Below are positions 1-9,967 of a stretch of DNA of 64,000 nucleotides, piece after piece (position 1 is the stretch's first letter; the number at the start of each line of letters is the position of its first letter). Below the pieces are notes generated by a model. The model did no database searches, had not been told where the DNA came from, and was given only the letters and a program-made list of their open reading frames with translations. The position numbers and the translations under genes were made by a program. The DNA is from Pseudoalteromonas distincta (GTDB lineage: Bacteria > Pseudomonadota > Gammaproteobacteria > Enterobacterales > Alteromonadaceae): contig NZ_JWIG01000015.1 in the NCBI RefSeq assembly GCF_000814675.1, forward strand, positions 167,891-231,890, written 5' to 3'.

Positions 1-455
1 TTGCAGTACTCCCTTATGACCCAATATCAGATACTGTTCTTTTAATTGAGCAAATACGTATTGGCGCTATTAAAAGTAAGCACTCGCCGTGGCTACTAGA
101 ATGTATAGCCGGAATGACTGACGGCAGTAAGGATTACGAATCAGTTGTAAAAAAAGAAGCGTATGAAGAAGCTGGGCTTGAATTAACCGAGCTTGAATTT
201 ATGCTTTCATATCTATCAAGCCCTGGTGGTACAACTGAGCGCTTACATTTATATTTAGCGCGTGCTGATTTAAGCCAAGTGAAATCAGGTGTATATGGTC
301 TTGAAACTGAAGGCGAGGATATAAAAACTCATATTTTATCGGTTGATGATGCGCTAATGCGCCTCAATAACGGTGAAATGGATAATGCGGCAACGGTTAT
401 TTGTATGCAGTGGCTTGCGCTAAATCGCGAAAAAATGGCAAGTAAATGGGCATAA
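1..455 (+). CDS. nudF: ADP-ribose pyrophosphatase NudF (5' end outside window)
   Basis: Nudix hydrolase that cleaves ADP-ribose to AMP and ribose-5-phosphate. The reading frame is open from base 3, so the gene starts before the window; about 150 C-terminal codons are present. An EQIRIGA motif and a C-terminal DNAATVICMQWLAL segment match the NudF family. The Nudix box runs from the Gly of AGMTDG to EEAGL. The metal-binding KEAYEEAG core is kept, but the canonical first Glu of the box is Lys and the canonical Arg of the RE pair is also Lys. The next four genes (yqiB, cpdA, yqiA, parE) follow the E. coli order, which supports the assignment. Confidence 0.9.
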   Translation, partial: AVLPYDPISDTVLLIEQIRIGAIKSKHSPWLLECIAGMTDGSKDYESVVKKEAYEEAGLELTELEFMLSYLSSPGGTTERLHLYLARADLSQVKSGVYGLETEGEDIKTHILSVDDALMRLNNGEMDNAATVICMQWLALNREKMASKWA

Positions 456-481
456 ACTCTTACTAATATTATGGCGGAACT

Positions 482-940
482 TTGACAGCACAATTAGCAA
501 CAAATCGATATATTCAAAGCCTCCCAAAGTATTTAACACTTTGTGAGCATAACTATGTGCGACTATTAAAGTTGTTACCGAGCGAGCGCAATATAGGAAG
601 CATTCGTGAAGTAAAACTTGGCAACAGTGAATTTGCTACAAAAATTGATGGCAGCGCAAAATACACTATGGATATTTCAATTAAGCAGCTAACAGGAATG
701 GTTAAAGGGATAGCGCCGCTGTATTTAACGGTGCGTTTGTATCACGATGCGAAAGTAGCTGAAATTATTCATCATGATTACCATCAACGCATAAAACCAT
801 CGTACGGATACCCCAACCCTAAAATGCATCAAAAAGATGAAAAGTATCAACTTAATGCTTTTTTATACGACTGGTTAGTGGCCTGTGTAGAGCACGGGCA
901 AGCAACATTAAATTGGGATGTAAATAATGGCTTGGTTTGA
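482..940 (+). CDS. yqiB: DUF1249 (YqiB-like) protein
   Basis: Soluble protein of 152 residues of the DUF1249 family, whose function is unknown. The LCEHNYVRLLKLLP segment near residues 20-33 is the family hallmark. The start is TTG at 482; the nearby ATG at 471 is in another frame and stops at once. The 3' end overlaps cpdA by 14 bases, implying translational coupling in a nudF-yqiB-cpdA-yqiA operon. Placement between nudF and cpdA matches E. coli. Confidence 0.85.
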   Translation: MTAQLATNRYIQSLPKYLTLCEHNYVRLLKLLPSERNIGSIREVKLGNSEFATKIDGSAKYTMDISIKQLTGMVKGIAPLYLTVRLYHDAKVAEIIHHDYHQRIKPSYGYPNPKMHQKDEKYQLNAFLYDWLVACVEHGQATLNWDVNNGLV

Positions 941-1712
941 TGATACATATACATTTGATAAATCATCTTTGTGCATTGCGCATATTACCGACAGCCATTT
1001 ATTTGCAGATAAAAAGGGTGAATATTTTAATGTAAATACTGCAGCTCATTTTGAAAAAGCTTTGGCGCACATCGCTGAGCTGCCAGTAGATTGCGTAATT
1101 TTTGGTGGTGATTTAACACAAGACCATAGTTTCGAATCGTACTTATTATTTAGTGAACTTATAAATGACAGTGACATCACTTGCCCTGTATTTTGGGTAC
1201 CAGGTAATCATGATGAACTAGTAATGCTTAATCGCATAAGTGGCGGAAAAATAAATTCGGCTAAACATATTATTGCTAACGGGGTTGAGCTGCTTCTTAT
1301 TAATTCTAAAGGGCCCACGCCCGCAGGATGGGTTACTGGCGCGCATTTAGATGAAATAACTGATACTTTAGTCAACTCGAATAATAGTAAAGTTATCTTT
1401 TGCCATCATAATCCGCTGCCAATAAATGGCTATCTTGATAAGCACTTATTAGAAAATGGTCCACAGCTTTTAAATATTTTAGTTAATAGTAATAATGTAT
1501 CTGCGCTTTTTCATGGTCATGTACACAACGATTATGAACAAAATTTTAGAGGCTTGCCTATTTATGCAAGTCCTGCCAGTTCAGTACAGTTTGTAAAATA
1601 CACTCCAAAGTGGGAGCAAAAAAATGCAGGGCCTGCTTACAGAATGCTAAATATAAAGAGTAAAAAAGATAAAGTTGAAGTAAAAACGGAAGTGGTATGG
1701 CTAAACGCGTAA
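927..1712 (+). CDS. cpdA: 3',5'-cyclic-AMP phosphodiesterase CpdA
   Basis: Calcineurin-like metallophosphoesterase of 261 residues that hydrolyses cAMP to AMP and so tempers cAMP-CRP signalling in the cytoplasm. All metal-binding motifs are visible in order: D22-x-H24, GGD62, GNHD at 93-96, H160/H161 in CHHNP and GHVH at 197-200. It overlaps yqiB upstream by 14 bases and yqiA downstream by 16 bases. Family length and neighbours agree with E. coli CpdA. Confidence 0.93.
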   Translation: MAWFDDTYTFDKSSLCIAHITDSHLFADKKGEYFNVNTAAHFEKALAHIAELPVDCVIFGGDLTQDHSFESYLLFSELINDSDITCPVFWVPGNHDELVMLNRISGGKINSAKHIIANGVELLLINSKGPTPAGWVTGAHLDEITDTLVNSNNSKVIFCHHNPLPINGYLDKHLLENGPQLLNILVNSNNVSALFHGHVHNDYEQNFRGLPIYASPASSVQFVKYTPKWEQKNAGPAYRMLNIKSKKDKVEVKTEVVWLNA

Positions 1713-2257
1713 TTTATATTCATGGCTTTAATAGTTCACAAAAATCATATAAAGCTGTGCGCTTTGGTGAGCTTATGGCAAACTATGACGTTGATTATTG
1801 TGTACCGAACTTAAACCACGAGCCCCTACAAGCTATAATTGAGCTTGAACAATTACTAACGCCAGATACCGTTTTATTAGGTAGCTCGTTAGGTGGTTTT
1901 TTTGCCACGTATTTATCGCAGCGTTATCAAATTCCTGCAGTGGTCATTAATCCCGCGGTCGCACCTTATAATTTATTACAGTCGTTACTTGGGCCTAATT
2001 ATAATCCGTATCAAGATTATCATTACGATTTAAATAACAGTCATATTGAGGCGCTGAAATTACTCGCTGTAGATAAATTAGCACATCCTGAGTTACTGTA
2101 TTTATTACAGCAAACAGGCGATGAAGTGTTGAACTTTCAACACGCAGTAAAATATTATTCGCAATGCAAGCAATTGATAGAGTTTGGTGGCGATCATAGC
2201 TACGTTGAATTTGAACGCACCTTTGCAAGTATTGTAGATTTTCTTAAAATCACGTAA
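1697..2257 (+). CDS. yqiA: YqiA-type alpha/beta-hydrolase esterase
   Basis: Small esterase of 186 residues with an alpha/beta-hydrolase fold. It opens with a YIHGFNSS oxyanion segment and carries the nucleophile elbow GSSLGG with Ser64. The likely acid is the Asp of TGDEVL and the likely His lies in GGDHSY near residue 167. E. coli YqiA has palmitoyl-CoA and ester hydrolase activity in vitro; its physiological substrate is unclear. The ATG lies inside cpdA behind GGAAG. It is the last gene of the run before parE, which starts 107 bases later. Confidence 0.9.
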   Translation: MAKRVIYIHGFNSSQKSYKAVRFGELMANYDVDYCVPNLNHEPLQAIIELEQLLTPDTVLLGSSLGGFFATYLSQRYQIPAVVINPAVAPYNLLQSLLGPNYNPYQDYHYDLNNSHIEALKLLAVDKLAHPELLYLLQQTGDEVLNFQHAVKYYSQCKQLIEFGGDHSYVEFERTFASIVDFLKIT

Positions 2258-2364
2258 AACTAGTTAGCCTGAACTGAGGTTAGTTACTATATTAACGCTT
2301 TAGCGCATATAACAATAAAACTAGTAAACGTATTAGAGCCTTAGCGGATATAAAGACAAAAACT

Positions 2365-4254
2365 ATGAGTGATCAAAATTATAACGCCGAAGCCATTGAA
2401 GTACTTAATGGATTAGATCCGGTAAAACGACGCCCAGGGATGTACACCGATACCGTACGCCCAAACCATTTAGGCCAAGAGGTTATCGATAACAGTGTCG
2501 ATGAAGCTATGGCGGGCCACGCTACTCGTATCGACGTAATTCTCCACGAAGATAACTCGCTCGAAGTGAGCGATGACGGACGTGGTATGCCTATTGATAT
2601 TCACCCTGAGGAAGGTATCCCTGGGGTTGAACTAATCTTCACTAAGTTACACGCCGGTGGTAAGTTTTCTAATAAAAACTACCAATTTTCAGGTGGTTTA
2701 CACGGTGTAGGTATCTCTGTAGTAAATGCGTTATCTACACGTGTAGAAGTAACCGTAAGGCGCGACGCTCAACAATACAGAATGGCATTTGAAAATGGCG
2801 ATAAAGTAGAAGATTTGAGCGTAATTGGTACTGTAGGTAAGCGCAATACAGGTACCACCGTTCGTTTTTGGGCTGATGTTAGCTACTTTGATTCACCAAA
2901 CTACTCAATTACCAAGCTTAATCATTTATTAAAAGCCAAAGCGGTTTTATGCCCAGGACTGCGTATTAAGTTTGTTAATAAGCAAACAAAAGAAACCAAA
3001 GAATGGTTTTACGAAACTGGCTTAAAAGATTACCTAATTGAAGCCGTTAAAGGGTTTGAAACATTACCGCAAGACCCATTTGTTGGTGAATTTAAAAGCT
3101 CAATTGAAGGCGCTGATTGGGCTGTTGTATGGCTACCTGAAGGTGGCGAATCAATAGCGGAAAGCTACGTAAACTTAATTCCTACTGCGCAAGGTGGTAC
3201 ACATGTAAATGGTCTGCGCCAAGGCTTGCTTGAAGCAATGCGAGAGTTTTGTGAGTTTAGAAATTTACTACCTCGTGGCGTAAAGCTAACACCGGATGAT
3301 ATTTGGGAGCGTTGTAGTTACGTATTGTCGGTTAAAATGCAAGATCCACAATTTGCAGGGCAAACCAAAGAAAAACTTTCATCACGTTCATGTGCTGCAT
3401 TTGTATCGGGTGTTGTAAAAGATTCGTTTAGTTTATGGCTAAATGAACATACCGATACTGCAGAATTATTAGCTGAGTTATGTATTTCAAACGCGCAAAG
3501 CCGTTTGCGTGCAGCTAAAAAAGTTGTACGTAAACGAGTTACTGCAGGCCCTGCATTACCAGGTAAATTGACCGATTGTAGTGCTGCCGATAATGACCGA
3601 ACCGAGCTGTTTTTAGTGGAAGGTGATTCTGCTGGTGGTTCTGCTAAACAAGCGCGAGACCGTGAATTTCAGGCAATTATGCCGCTACGTGGTAAAATTT
3701 TAAATACGTGGGAAGTAGAGTCGGGGCAAATACTAGCATCACAAGAAGTACATGATATTTCAGTGGCACTGGGTATTGACCCAGAATCAACAGATATGTC
3801 GGGACTGCGTTACAATAAGATTTGTATACTGGCCGATGCTGACTCGGATGGATTACACATTGCAACACTGTTATGTGCACTGTTTGTTCGTCATTTTCCA
3901 GAGTTAGTAAAAACAGGGCATGTGTATGTTGCAATGCCACCATTATTTAGAATAGATATTGGCAAAGAAGTTTATTACGCCCTAGATGAAGAAGAAAAAA
4001 CCGCTATTTTGGCGCGCATAGAAGCCGAGAAAAAACGCGGAAAAGTAAACGTACAACGATTCAAAGGTCTGGGTGAAATGAATCCGTTACAGCTTCGTGA
4101 AACCACTATGGATCCTAATACACGACGCTTAGTGCAGCTTACGCTTGATGAAGAAGTAGAAACCATGGAAATGATGGATATGCTACTTGCTAAAAAACGA
4201 TCGCCTGATCGTCGTCAATGGTTAGAAGATCATGGTAACAAGGCGCTCGTTTAA
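2365..4254 (+). CDS. parE: DNA topoisomerase IV subunit B
   Basis: ATPase subunit of topoisomerase IV, which with ParC decatenates daughter chromosomes and relaxes supercoils. It has 629 residues, matching about 630 in E. coli. The GHKL ATPase is shown by EVIDNSVDEA (Glu39 as catalytic base, Asn43 as Mg ligand) and DDGRGMP at 70-76. The transducer domain follows, then the TOPRIM domain with EGDSAGG and the acidic LADADSDG motif. The C-terminal RFKGLGEM and DMLLAKKRSPDRR segments are standard. parC lies downstream with one gene in between. Confidence 0.98.
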   Translation: MSDQNYNAEAIEVLNGLDPVKRRPGMYTDTVRPNHLGQEVIDNSVDEAMAGHATRIDVILHEDNSLEVSDDGRGMPIDIHPEEGIPGVELIFTKLHAGGKFSNKNYQFSGGLHGVGISVVNALSTRVEVTVRRDAQQYRMAFENGDKVEDLSVIGTVGKRNTGTTVRFWADVSYFDSPNYSITKLNHLLKAKAVLCPGLRIKFVNKQTKETKEWFYETGLKDYLIEAVKGFETLPQDPFVGEFKSSIEGADWAVVWLPEGGESIAESYVNLIPTAQGGTHVNGLRQGLLEAMREFCEFRNLLPRGVKLTPDDIWERCSYVLSVKMQDPQFAGQTKEKLSSRSCAAFVSGVVKDSFSLWLNEHTDTAELLAELCISNAQSRLRAAKKVVRKRVTAGPALPGKLTDCSAADNDRTELFLVEGDSAGGSAKQARDREFQAIMPLRGKILNTWEVESGQILASQEVHDISVALGIDPESTDMSGLRYNKICILADADSDGLHIATLLCALFVRHFPELVKTGHVYVAMPPLFRIDIGKEVYYALDEEEKTAILARIEAEKKRGKVNVQRFKGLGEMNPLQLRETTMDPNTRRLVQLTLDEEVETMEMMDMLLAKKRSPDRRQWLEDHGNKALV

Positions 4255-4283
4255 TTGCTTGTGCCTAACACTAGGAGAGACGA

Positions 4284-5378
4284 ATGAAAAAATTACTAGG
4301 AAGTTTGCTGTTACTTGGGCTGACTAGCGCTCCTGCAATGGCTAAAAATATACTTGATAAGCTCACCGTAGCACCTGGGTTTGAAATTAGTTTATTTGCA
4401 AATGATGTAGAAAATGCACGTCAAATAGCCGTTTCAAAAAAAGGTATTGTGTATGTTGGCTCTCGTAAAGCGGGCAACGTATATGCGCTTATTGATCACA
4501 ATAGCGACGGCGTAGCAGATAAAAAAATTGTTGTGGCTAAAGGCTTAAACATGCCCTCTGGCATAGCAATTAAAGATGGCGATTTATATGTAGGCGAAGT
4601 GCATCGTATTATTCGCTTTAAAAATATTGATACCCAATTAAAAGATCCAAAATTTGATGTGGTCTACAACAAACTACCAAGTGAGCGTCATCATGGTTGG
4701 AAATTTTTACGTTTTGCACCAACGGGAGAATTAATCATTCCGGTGGGTGTACCGTGTAATATTTGTGCTGAGGATGAGCGTTTTGGTCGTATTTTTGCGC
4801 TTAATGTAGAAACAAAACAAATAAAAACAATAGCTAAAGGCGTTAGAAACACAGTGGGTTTTGATTTTCATCCTGCTACTCAAGCTTTATGGTTTAGTGA
4901 TAACGGTCGCGACATGATGGGCGATGATATTCCACCTGATGAGTTAAACCGTGCAACGCAAGAAGGTGAGCATTTTGGCTTTCCATATGTTCATGCCGGT
5001 GCAATTATCGACCCAGAGTTTGGTGAAGGTAAAAACATTGCCGATTACACGTCGCCAGCACTTGCACTTCCAGCGCATGTAGCACCACTAGGTATTCATT
5101 TTTATAACGGTAAGCAATTTCCAGCAAGTTATAAGCAACAATTATTTGTTGCTGAACATGGCTCATGGAACCGTTCTAAAAAGTCAGGCTATAAAGTAGG
5201 CCTTGCAACAATCGAAGTAGGTCGCGTAACTAAATATACGCCATTTATTACTGGCTTTATGAAAGACGAAACAACATTTGGACGCCCTGTTGCATTTGCA
5301 GAATTAGGTGACGGCAGTCTGTTAGTAAGCGATGATTACGCCAATGTAATCTACCGTGTAAGCTATAAGAAAAACTAG
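4284..5378 (+). CDS. Secreted glucose/sorbosone-dehydrogenase-like (PQQ-type) beta-propeller protein
   Basis: Periplasmic protein of 364 residues with a signal peptide (MKKLLGSLLLLGLTS, cleavage near AMA). The body resembles the glucose/sorbosone dehydrogenase propeller family, with repeated G-D-LYVGE and FRPVAFAELGDGSLLVSDD blades and an HHGW motif near residue 133. These proteins oxidise aldoses with PQQ, but the substrate here is unknown and PQQ use is inferred. A strong AGGAGA ribosome site precedes the ATG. It sits 29 bases after parE and 10 before parC, so the three are probably co-transcribed, although no functional link to topoisomerase is known. Confidence 0.8.
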   Translation: MKKLLGSLLLLGLTSAPAMAKNILDKLTVAPGFEISLFANDVENARQIAVSKKGIVYVGSRKAGNVYALIDHNSDGVADKKIVVAKGLNMPSGIAIKDGDLYVGEVHRIIRFKNIDTQLKDPKFDVVYNKLPSERHHGWKFLRFAPTGELIIPVGVPCNICAEDERFGRIFALNVETKQIKTIAKGVRNTVGFDFHPATQALWFSDNGRDMMGDDIPPDELNRATQEGEHFGFPYVHAGAIIDPEFGEGKNIADYTSPALALPAHVAPLGIHFYNGKQFPASYKQQLFVAEHGSWNRSKKSGYKVGLATIEVGRVTKYTPFITGFMKDETTFGRPVAFAELGDGSLLVSDDYANVIYRVSYKKN

Positions 5379-5388
5379 GTAAGCTTTA

Positions 5389-7683
5389 ATGAGTGATACA
5401 GATACCTTGCTAATGCAAGGAATTGAGCAACAAACAATGGGGCGTTTTACCGAAGACGCCTATTTAAATTATTCCATGTACGTGATCATGGACCGTGCCC
5501 TACCGCATGTAGGTGATGGCTTAAAACCAGTGCAGCGTCGTATTATTTATGCGATGAGCGAACTGGGCTTGTCGGCTAACGCTAAGTACAAAAAATCAGC
5601 CCGTACAGTGGGTGACGTACTTGGTAAGTACCATCCACACGGCGACAGTGCCTGTTACGAAGCTATGGTATTAATGGCGCAGCCGTTTTCTTATCGCTAT
5701 CCTTTGGTAGATGGACAAGGAAACTGGGGGGCGGCAGATGACCCTAAATCGTTTGCAGCAATGCGTTATACCGAAGCGCGTTTATCTAAGTTTTCAGAAG
5801 TACTGCTTAAAGAGCTTGGCCAAGGCACTGTTGATTGGACGCCAAACTTTGATGGCACCATGGATGAACCTGTAGTATTGCCTTCTCGTTTACCGCATAT
5901 TTTACTCAATGGTATAACGGGTATCGCCGTAGGTATGGCAACAGATATTCCGCCACATAACGTACGTGAAGTGGCTAGCGCATGTTGTTTATTACTTGAT
6001 AAACCAAAAACAGAGCTTGAAGAATTACTTGAGCTTGTACATGCACCAGATTACCCAACAGATGCTGAAATAATTACCCCAAAAGCCGATATTCATAAAA
6101 TATATAAAACCGGTCGTGGGTCAATCAAAATGCGTGCGGTTTACACCGAAGAGCATGGCGATATTGTTATTACAGCGCTGCCGCATCAATGTTCAGGTGG
6201 TAAAGTACTTGAGCAAATTGCAGCGCAAATGAACGCTAAAAAATTACCTATGATTGCTGATTTACGTGACGAGTCAGATCACGAAAATCCAACGCGCATT
6301 GTAATTATTCCGCGCTCAAACCGCATTAAAGCTGAGCCATTAATGGCGCACTTATTTGCAACCACCGATCTTGAAAAAAATTACCGCGTAAACTTAAACA
6401 TGCTAGGCCTAGATGGTCGCCCGCAAGTTAAAGACTTGCGCTGTATTTTAAGTGAGTGGCTAACATTTAGACGCGAAACAGTGCGTCGTCGTTTACAGTA
6501 TCGTTTAGATAAAGTATTAGCACGTTTGCATATTTTAGAAGGTTTATTAGCCGCCTTTTTAAATATCGATGAAGTGATTGAAATCATTCGCAGCGAAGAC
6601 AAACCAAAGCCTGTATTAATGGAGCGCTTTGATTTAACTGATACGCAAGCAGAAGCTATTTTAGAATTAAAACTTCGTCATTTAGCAAAACTTGAAGAGT
6701 TTAAAATTCGCGGTGAGCAAGATGAACTAGCCAAAGAGCGTGATAAATTAGCGCAAATTTTGGGCTCAGAACGTCGTATGTCGACACTGCTTAAAAAAGA
6801 AATTCAAGAAGCCGCTGAAATGTACGGTGACGATCGTCGCTCGCCAGTGATTGAGCGCTCAGAAGCGAAAGCACTTAACGAAAAAGATTTAATCCCATCA
6901 GAGTCAGTCACTGTTGTGCTATCTGATAAAGGCTGGGCACGCGTTGGTAAAGGCCATGATTTAGATGTACAAGGCTTAAATTACCGTTCAGGTGATGGCT
7001 TTAGAGCCTCGGCTCGGGGTAAGAGCAATCAACCTGCTGTATTTTTAGATTCAGCAGGGCGGGCATTTGCAACCGATGCGCACAGTCTGCCTTCGGCGCG
7101 TAGCCAAGGTGAACCAATGACAGGTCGTTTTAACTTAACACCAGGTGCTAATTTTGAGCACGTGGTAATGAGTGAAGACGAGCAAGTATTGCTTATGGCG
7201 TCAGATGCAGGTTACGGCTTTATTACCGACTTTAAAGACTTAGTGAGTAAAAATAAAAATGGTAAAGCGCTGGTAAGTGTCCCTAAGGGTGGAATATTAC
7301 TTTCTCCTATTAGGGTGAACGATGTTGCTAGTGATTACTGTATGGCTATTTCTAACGAAGGTCGCATGCTTTTATTCCCGCTGCGTGACTTACCAAAACT
7401 TAGCAAAGGTAAAGGGAATAAGATTATTTCTATTCCTGGAGCTAAAGTACAAGCCCGTGAAGAGTTTGTGAAAGTGCTTGCTGTTGTGCCACAAGGAAGC
7501 AGTGTTACGCTTCATGCTGGTAAGCGTAAACTAACGCTTAAACCATCTGATTTAGAGCATTATCATGGTGAGCGAGGGCGTAGGGGTAATAAACTACCGC
7601 GCGGCTTACAGCGTGTTGACGAAGCCGTTGTTGAGCTAACCCCACAAGATGATGAACCAATAGAAGCCATTAACGAAGAGTAA
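5389..7683 (+). CDS. parC: DNA topoisomerase IV subunit A
   Basis: DNA-cleaving subunit of topoisomerase IV, 764 residues against about 752 in E. coli. The winged-helix domain has the active-site Tyr127 in AAMRYTEA with its Arg126 partner. The quinolone-resistance region around GDSACYE keeps the sensitive-type Ser87 and Glu91 (E. coli Ser80 and Glu84). A coiled-coil tower lies near residues 360-480, and the C-terminal beta-pinwheel ends in an acidic tail. A strong terminator follows at 7707. Confidence 0.98.
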   Translation: MSDTDTLLMQGIEQQTMGRFTEDAYLNYSMYVIMDRALPHVGDGLKPVQRRIIYAMSELGLSANAKYKKSARTVGDVLGKYHPHGDSACYEAMVLMAQPFSYRYPLVDGQGNWGAADDPKSFAAMRYTEARLSKFSEVLLKELGQGTVDWTPNFDGTMDEPVVLPSRLPHILLNGITGIAVGMATDIPPHNVREVASACCLLLDKPKTELEELLELVHAPDYPTDAEIITPKADIHKIYKTGRGSIKMRAVYTEEHGDIVITALPHQCSGGKVLEQIAAQMNAKKLPMIADLRDESDHENPTRIVIIPRSNRIKAEPLMAHLFATTDLEKNYRVNLNMLGLDGRPQVKDLRCILSEWLTFRRETVRRRLQYRLDKVLARLHILEGLLAAFLNIDEVIEIIRSEDKPKPVLMERFDLTDTQAEAILELKLRHLAKLEEFKIRGEQDELAKERDKLAQILGSERRMSTLLKKEIQEAAEMYGDDRRSPVIERSEAKALNEKDLIPSESVTVVLSDKGWARVGKGHDLDVQGLNYRSGDGFRASARGKSNQPAVFLDSAGRAFATDAHSLPSARSQGEPMTGRFNLTPGANFEHVVMSEDEQVLLMASDAGYGFITDFKDLVSKNKNGKALVSVPKGGILLSPIRVNDVASDYCMAISNEGRMLLFPLRDLPKLSKGKGNKIISIPGAKVQAREEFVKVLAVVPQGSSVTLHAGKRKLTLKPSDLEHYHGERGRRGNKLPRGLQRVDEAVVELTPQDDEPIEAINEE

Positions 7684-7704
7684 CCAATTACTTTTTTGTA
7701 TAAA

Positions 7705-7740
7705 TAAAAACGGTCTGCATTTGCAGGCCGTTTTTGTTTT
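7705..7740 (+). terminator. Rho-independent terminator after parC
   Basis: A 10-base-pair stem AACGGTCTGC / GCAGGCCGTT (one G-T pair) with an ATTT loop, followed by TTTTTGTTTT. It closes the parE-parC transcript 24 bases after the parC stop. Confidence 0.9.
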
Positions 7741-7845
7741 AAAATAAAGAGCTTGCATATTTCAGCGTACACTTGTGCGCTATTGACTCGTCTGTGTCAC
7801 AAAATAACGCTATAATAATCATAATTGATCTTTGGAGAAACTCAT

Positions 7846-8559
7846 TTGCTAGCTGTTATACGCGTTTTTATTATGCTGATGTTTATATTATTCAGTTGTA
7901 TTTTTGGTTTATTACTTTCGATTGTAAGACCATTTCATCCCAATAATGTACATATTATAGCGGGCTGGTTTGGCTCAATGGCTAAAATGATTGGCGTTAA
8001 ATTAGTTTTAACACGTCATAAAGATGCAATTGATGCAGGCCCTGCAGTTTATGTTGCTAATCATCAAAATAGCTACGACTTATTTACAGTGCCTGCAATG
8101 GTGCCTAAAAACTGCGTAAGTTTGGGGAAAAAGAGCTTAAAGTGGATCCCATTTTTCGGTCAGCTTTATTGGTTGTCGGGTAATATATTAATAGACAGAT
8201 CGAATCGCTCTAAAGCAGCGGGAACTATCTCCAAAGCAGCCGAAAAAATTAAAAATAATGGCTTATCTGTATGGATGTTTCCAGAAGGCACACGAAGCTA
8301 TGGAAGAGGGTTGCTACCGTTCAAAACAGGTGCTTTTCACACCGCAATGAGCGCAGATGTACCCATAATTCCGGTATGTATGAATACAACACATAAAAGC
8401 ATTAAGCTAAATCGTTGGGATAATGGTACAATTTACATCGAAATGTTAGCGCCTATACCGCTTGATAAAGAAATTAGCGCGCGTGAGCATGCTAAAAGCG
8501 TGCATAGCATTATGGCTGCTAAAATAACTGAATTAGATGCTCAAGTGAGAGAAAAATAA
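7846..8559 (+). CDS. plsC: 1-acyl-sn-glycerol-3-phosphate acyltransferase
   Basis: Inner-membrane enzyme that acylates lysophosphatidic acid to phosphatidic acid in phospholipid synthesis. 237 residues from the TTG at 7846, chosen because GGAG lies 8 bases upstream; an in-frame TTG at 7825 would add 7 residues but has no ribosome site. An N-terminal hydrophobic segment (about residues 4-25) anchors it. Acyltransferase motifs are NHQNSYD (block I, His-x4-Asp), GNILIDRSN (II), FPEGTRSYG (III) and VPIIPVCM (IV). parC-plsC adjacency matches E. coli. The stop overlaps the rraB start. Confidence 0.93.
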   Translation: MLAVIRVFIMLMFILFSCIFGLLLSIVRPFHPNNVHIIAGWFGSMAKMIGVKLVLTRHKDAIDAGPAVYVANHQNSYDLFTVPAMVPKNCVSLGKKSLKWIPFFGQLYWLSGNILIDRSNRSKAAGTISKAAEKIKNNGLSVWMFPEGTRSYGRGLLPFKTGAFHTAMSADVPIIPVCMNTTHKSIKLNRWDNGTIYIEMLAPIPLDKEISAREHAKSVHSIMAAKITELDAQVREK

Positions 8560-8894
8560 TGGAAAACTGGCGTGAAATAAGTGAAGACATCGTAAGTTCA
8601 CTACTTGAAGATGGATCAGATCCTGAAATACTTTATGAAGTAGAACACCATTTTGTGTGTGAAGACTTCCCTAAACTAGAGCAAGCTGCATTGGCTGCTT
8701 TTAAATTAGGCTACGATGTTGAAGAGCCAGCAGAGCTTGAACTTGAAGATGGCAGTAAAATTTGGAGCTTTGACATTGTAGTTGAAGCTGAGCTAGACGT
8801 AGACGTTATTATGGAAGACGTTGATAAGCTAGCGCAACTAGCCGTTGAGTGCGATGTTGAATACGACGGTTGGGGCACTTACTTTCAAGAGTAA
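8559..8894 (+). CDS. rraB: Ribonuclease E inhibitor RraB
   Basis: Small acidic protein (111 residues) of the RraB family, which binds RNase E and alters degradosome composition and mRNA decay. The segments LLEDGSDPE, FKLGYDVEEP and the terminal VEYDGWGTYF are characteristic. The acidic tail found after this motif in E. coli RraB is missing, so the protein is short but complete. The start codon overlaps the plsC stop (TAATG), so the two genes are translationally coupled. Confidence 0.93.
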   Translation: MENWREISEDIVSSLLEDGSDPEILYEVEHHFVCEDFPKLEQAALAAFKLGYDVEEPAELELEDGSKIWSFDIVVEAELDVDVIMEDVDKLAQLAVECDVEYDGWGTYFQE

Positions 8895-8912
8895 TTAGCT
8901 GACTGTTATATA

Positions 8913-8946
8913 AAAGGGCGATCATTGCAAAGTGCTCGTCTTTTTT
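8913..8946 (+). terminator. Probable weak terminator after rraB
   Basis: GGGCGATCA can pair with TGCTCGTCT (one mismatch, two G-T pairs), followed by six T. An imperfect stem, but its position just behind rraB is right. Confidence 0.5.
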
Positions 8947-8949
8947 AAT

Positions 8950-9209
8950 GCCTGTAAAAGCGTGCTAGCAAACATGCGCTGCCCTTTAGATAATCTCTAA
9001 AGGCGATTAACTCTTTGTTGCCTAAATCGATGTGGTAAGGGGCGTGAACAGGACGCGGAAGCTTTGCTCTGTTTTTACTTGCTTTCACATAAAGGTAAGC
9101 CAGTCGCATAACGTAGGAATTGCTACCTGGCTGGCTAGGTTATAAACCTCGCGCCGCGATTTAACAGCCCCTAGATTAAACTAATTTCAATCCACAAAAA
9201 AACACGCCG
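8950..9209 (-). repeat. Degraded copy of the 264-bp MITE-like element (copy D, inverted)
   Basis: Read on the minus strand it begins GGCGTGTT at 9209 and continues with the family signature TCGCGGCGCGAGGTTT, then an AACAAAGAG block and an AAGGGCAGCGCATGTTTG block. The distal third and the second inverted terminus are missing and the copy is diverged. It contains a version of the 48-bp cassette that copy C has and copies A and B lack. Confidence 0.75.
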
Positions 9210-9967
9210 AATTCTGCTAAAAAATCTAATATGAGCTAAATTAAATTAACCATCTAGGTATTTTTAATACTTTATTTAAAGCTTATTGGTATTTTTTGTA
9301 TAAATATCATTAATAAAATTATCTACAAAAAAGAATTCCTCCCACTGAGCTCAAATACCTCTTAAGTTTTTTAAGCTAGCTTTCACTAATATTTAATTTT
9401 TAAATTCTTATTTCAAATGCATCTTGTACTGCCATGCTTAAATTTTATTTATACAAATAGTACGAGGTAATTGGTTAACCAATGGTATTTTAGTGCATTA
9501 AACTGAACGTAAGCTTTACTACGTAAAATAAAAACTAATAAATTTTATTACTACAAAAGTATGATTTCTTGGTTGTTTAATAAATTACCAATTAAATTGT
9601 TATAATTAATGATTTTTTATTATTTTATATTTTGTTCCTCATCTGGGTTTTCTTTTTTATTTGATGTTTTTTTATTTTACTTGTTGATTTTAATTGCTTT
9701 AATTTATTTTTAATTCGGTTAATCTAAATGGAATTAATACTTATTACTTATTAAATAAATTGTTGCAAATTTATTACAAGCAATATAACTTATGTCTCAG
9801 CCCAGCTGGCTGTCATTATTGGTAATAATTATTTGTAGACCAAATTTGGTTTTTTAATCGTTTTATTGTTACCAATTTTACATAAAAACATAAATTAAAA
9901 CCTGCTTACAGGCGGTGATCTAGGCTTGAGTGAAATACTCATTTAAAGCCATGTAGTAAGATTTTTC
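9210..9967. other. AT-rich gene-free leader upstream of alginate lyase
   Basis: About 750 bases with no credible ORF on either strand. Very AT-rich with poly-T runs near 9610-9710. It contains the perfect 14-base palindrome ATTGGTTAACCAAT at 9470-9483 and further TTGGTAA / TTACCAA half-sites at about 9819 and 9869. These may be operators for the alginate lyase gene, but this is inference. Confidence 0.6.
9470..9483. promoter_or_regulatory. Candidate operator palindrome (ATTGGTTAACCAAT)
   Basis: A perfect 14-base inverted repeat about 510 bases upstream of the alginate lyase start. The TGGT-N2-ACCA core resembles sites used by FadR-type GntR regulators. No regulator gene is nearby, so the role is a guess. 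Confidence 0.35.

Noticed and set aside
7783..7816. TTGACT and TATAAT promoter for plsC
   Set aside because: The spacer would be 22 bases, too long for a sigma-70 promoter; only the -10-like box may be real.
9600..9760. Small ORF in the T-rich part of the alginate lyase leader
   Set aside because: Only short stop-rich frames exist; no start with a ribosome site is seen.
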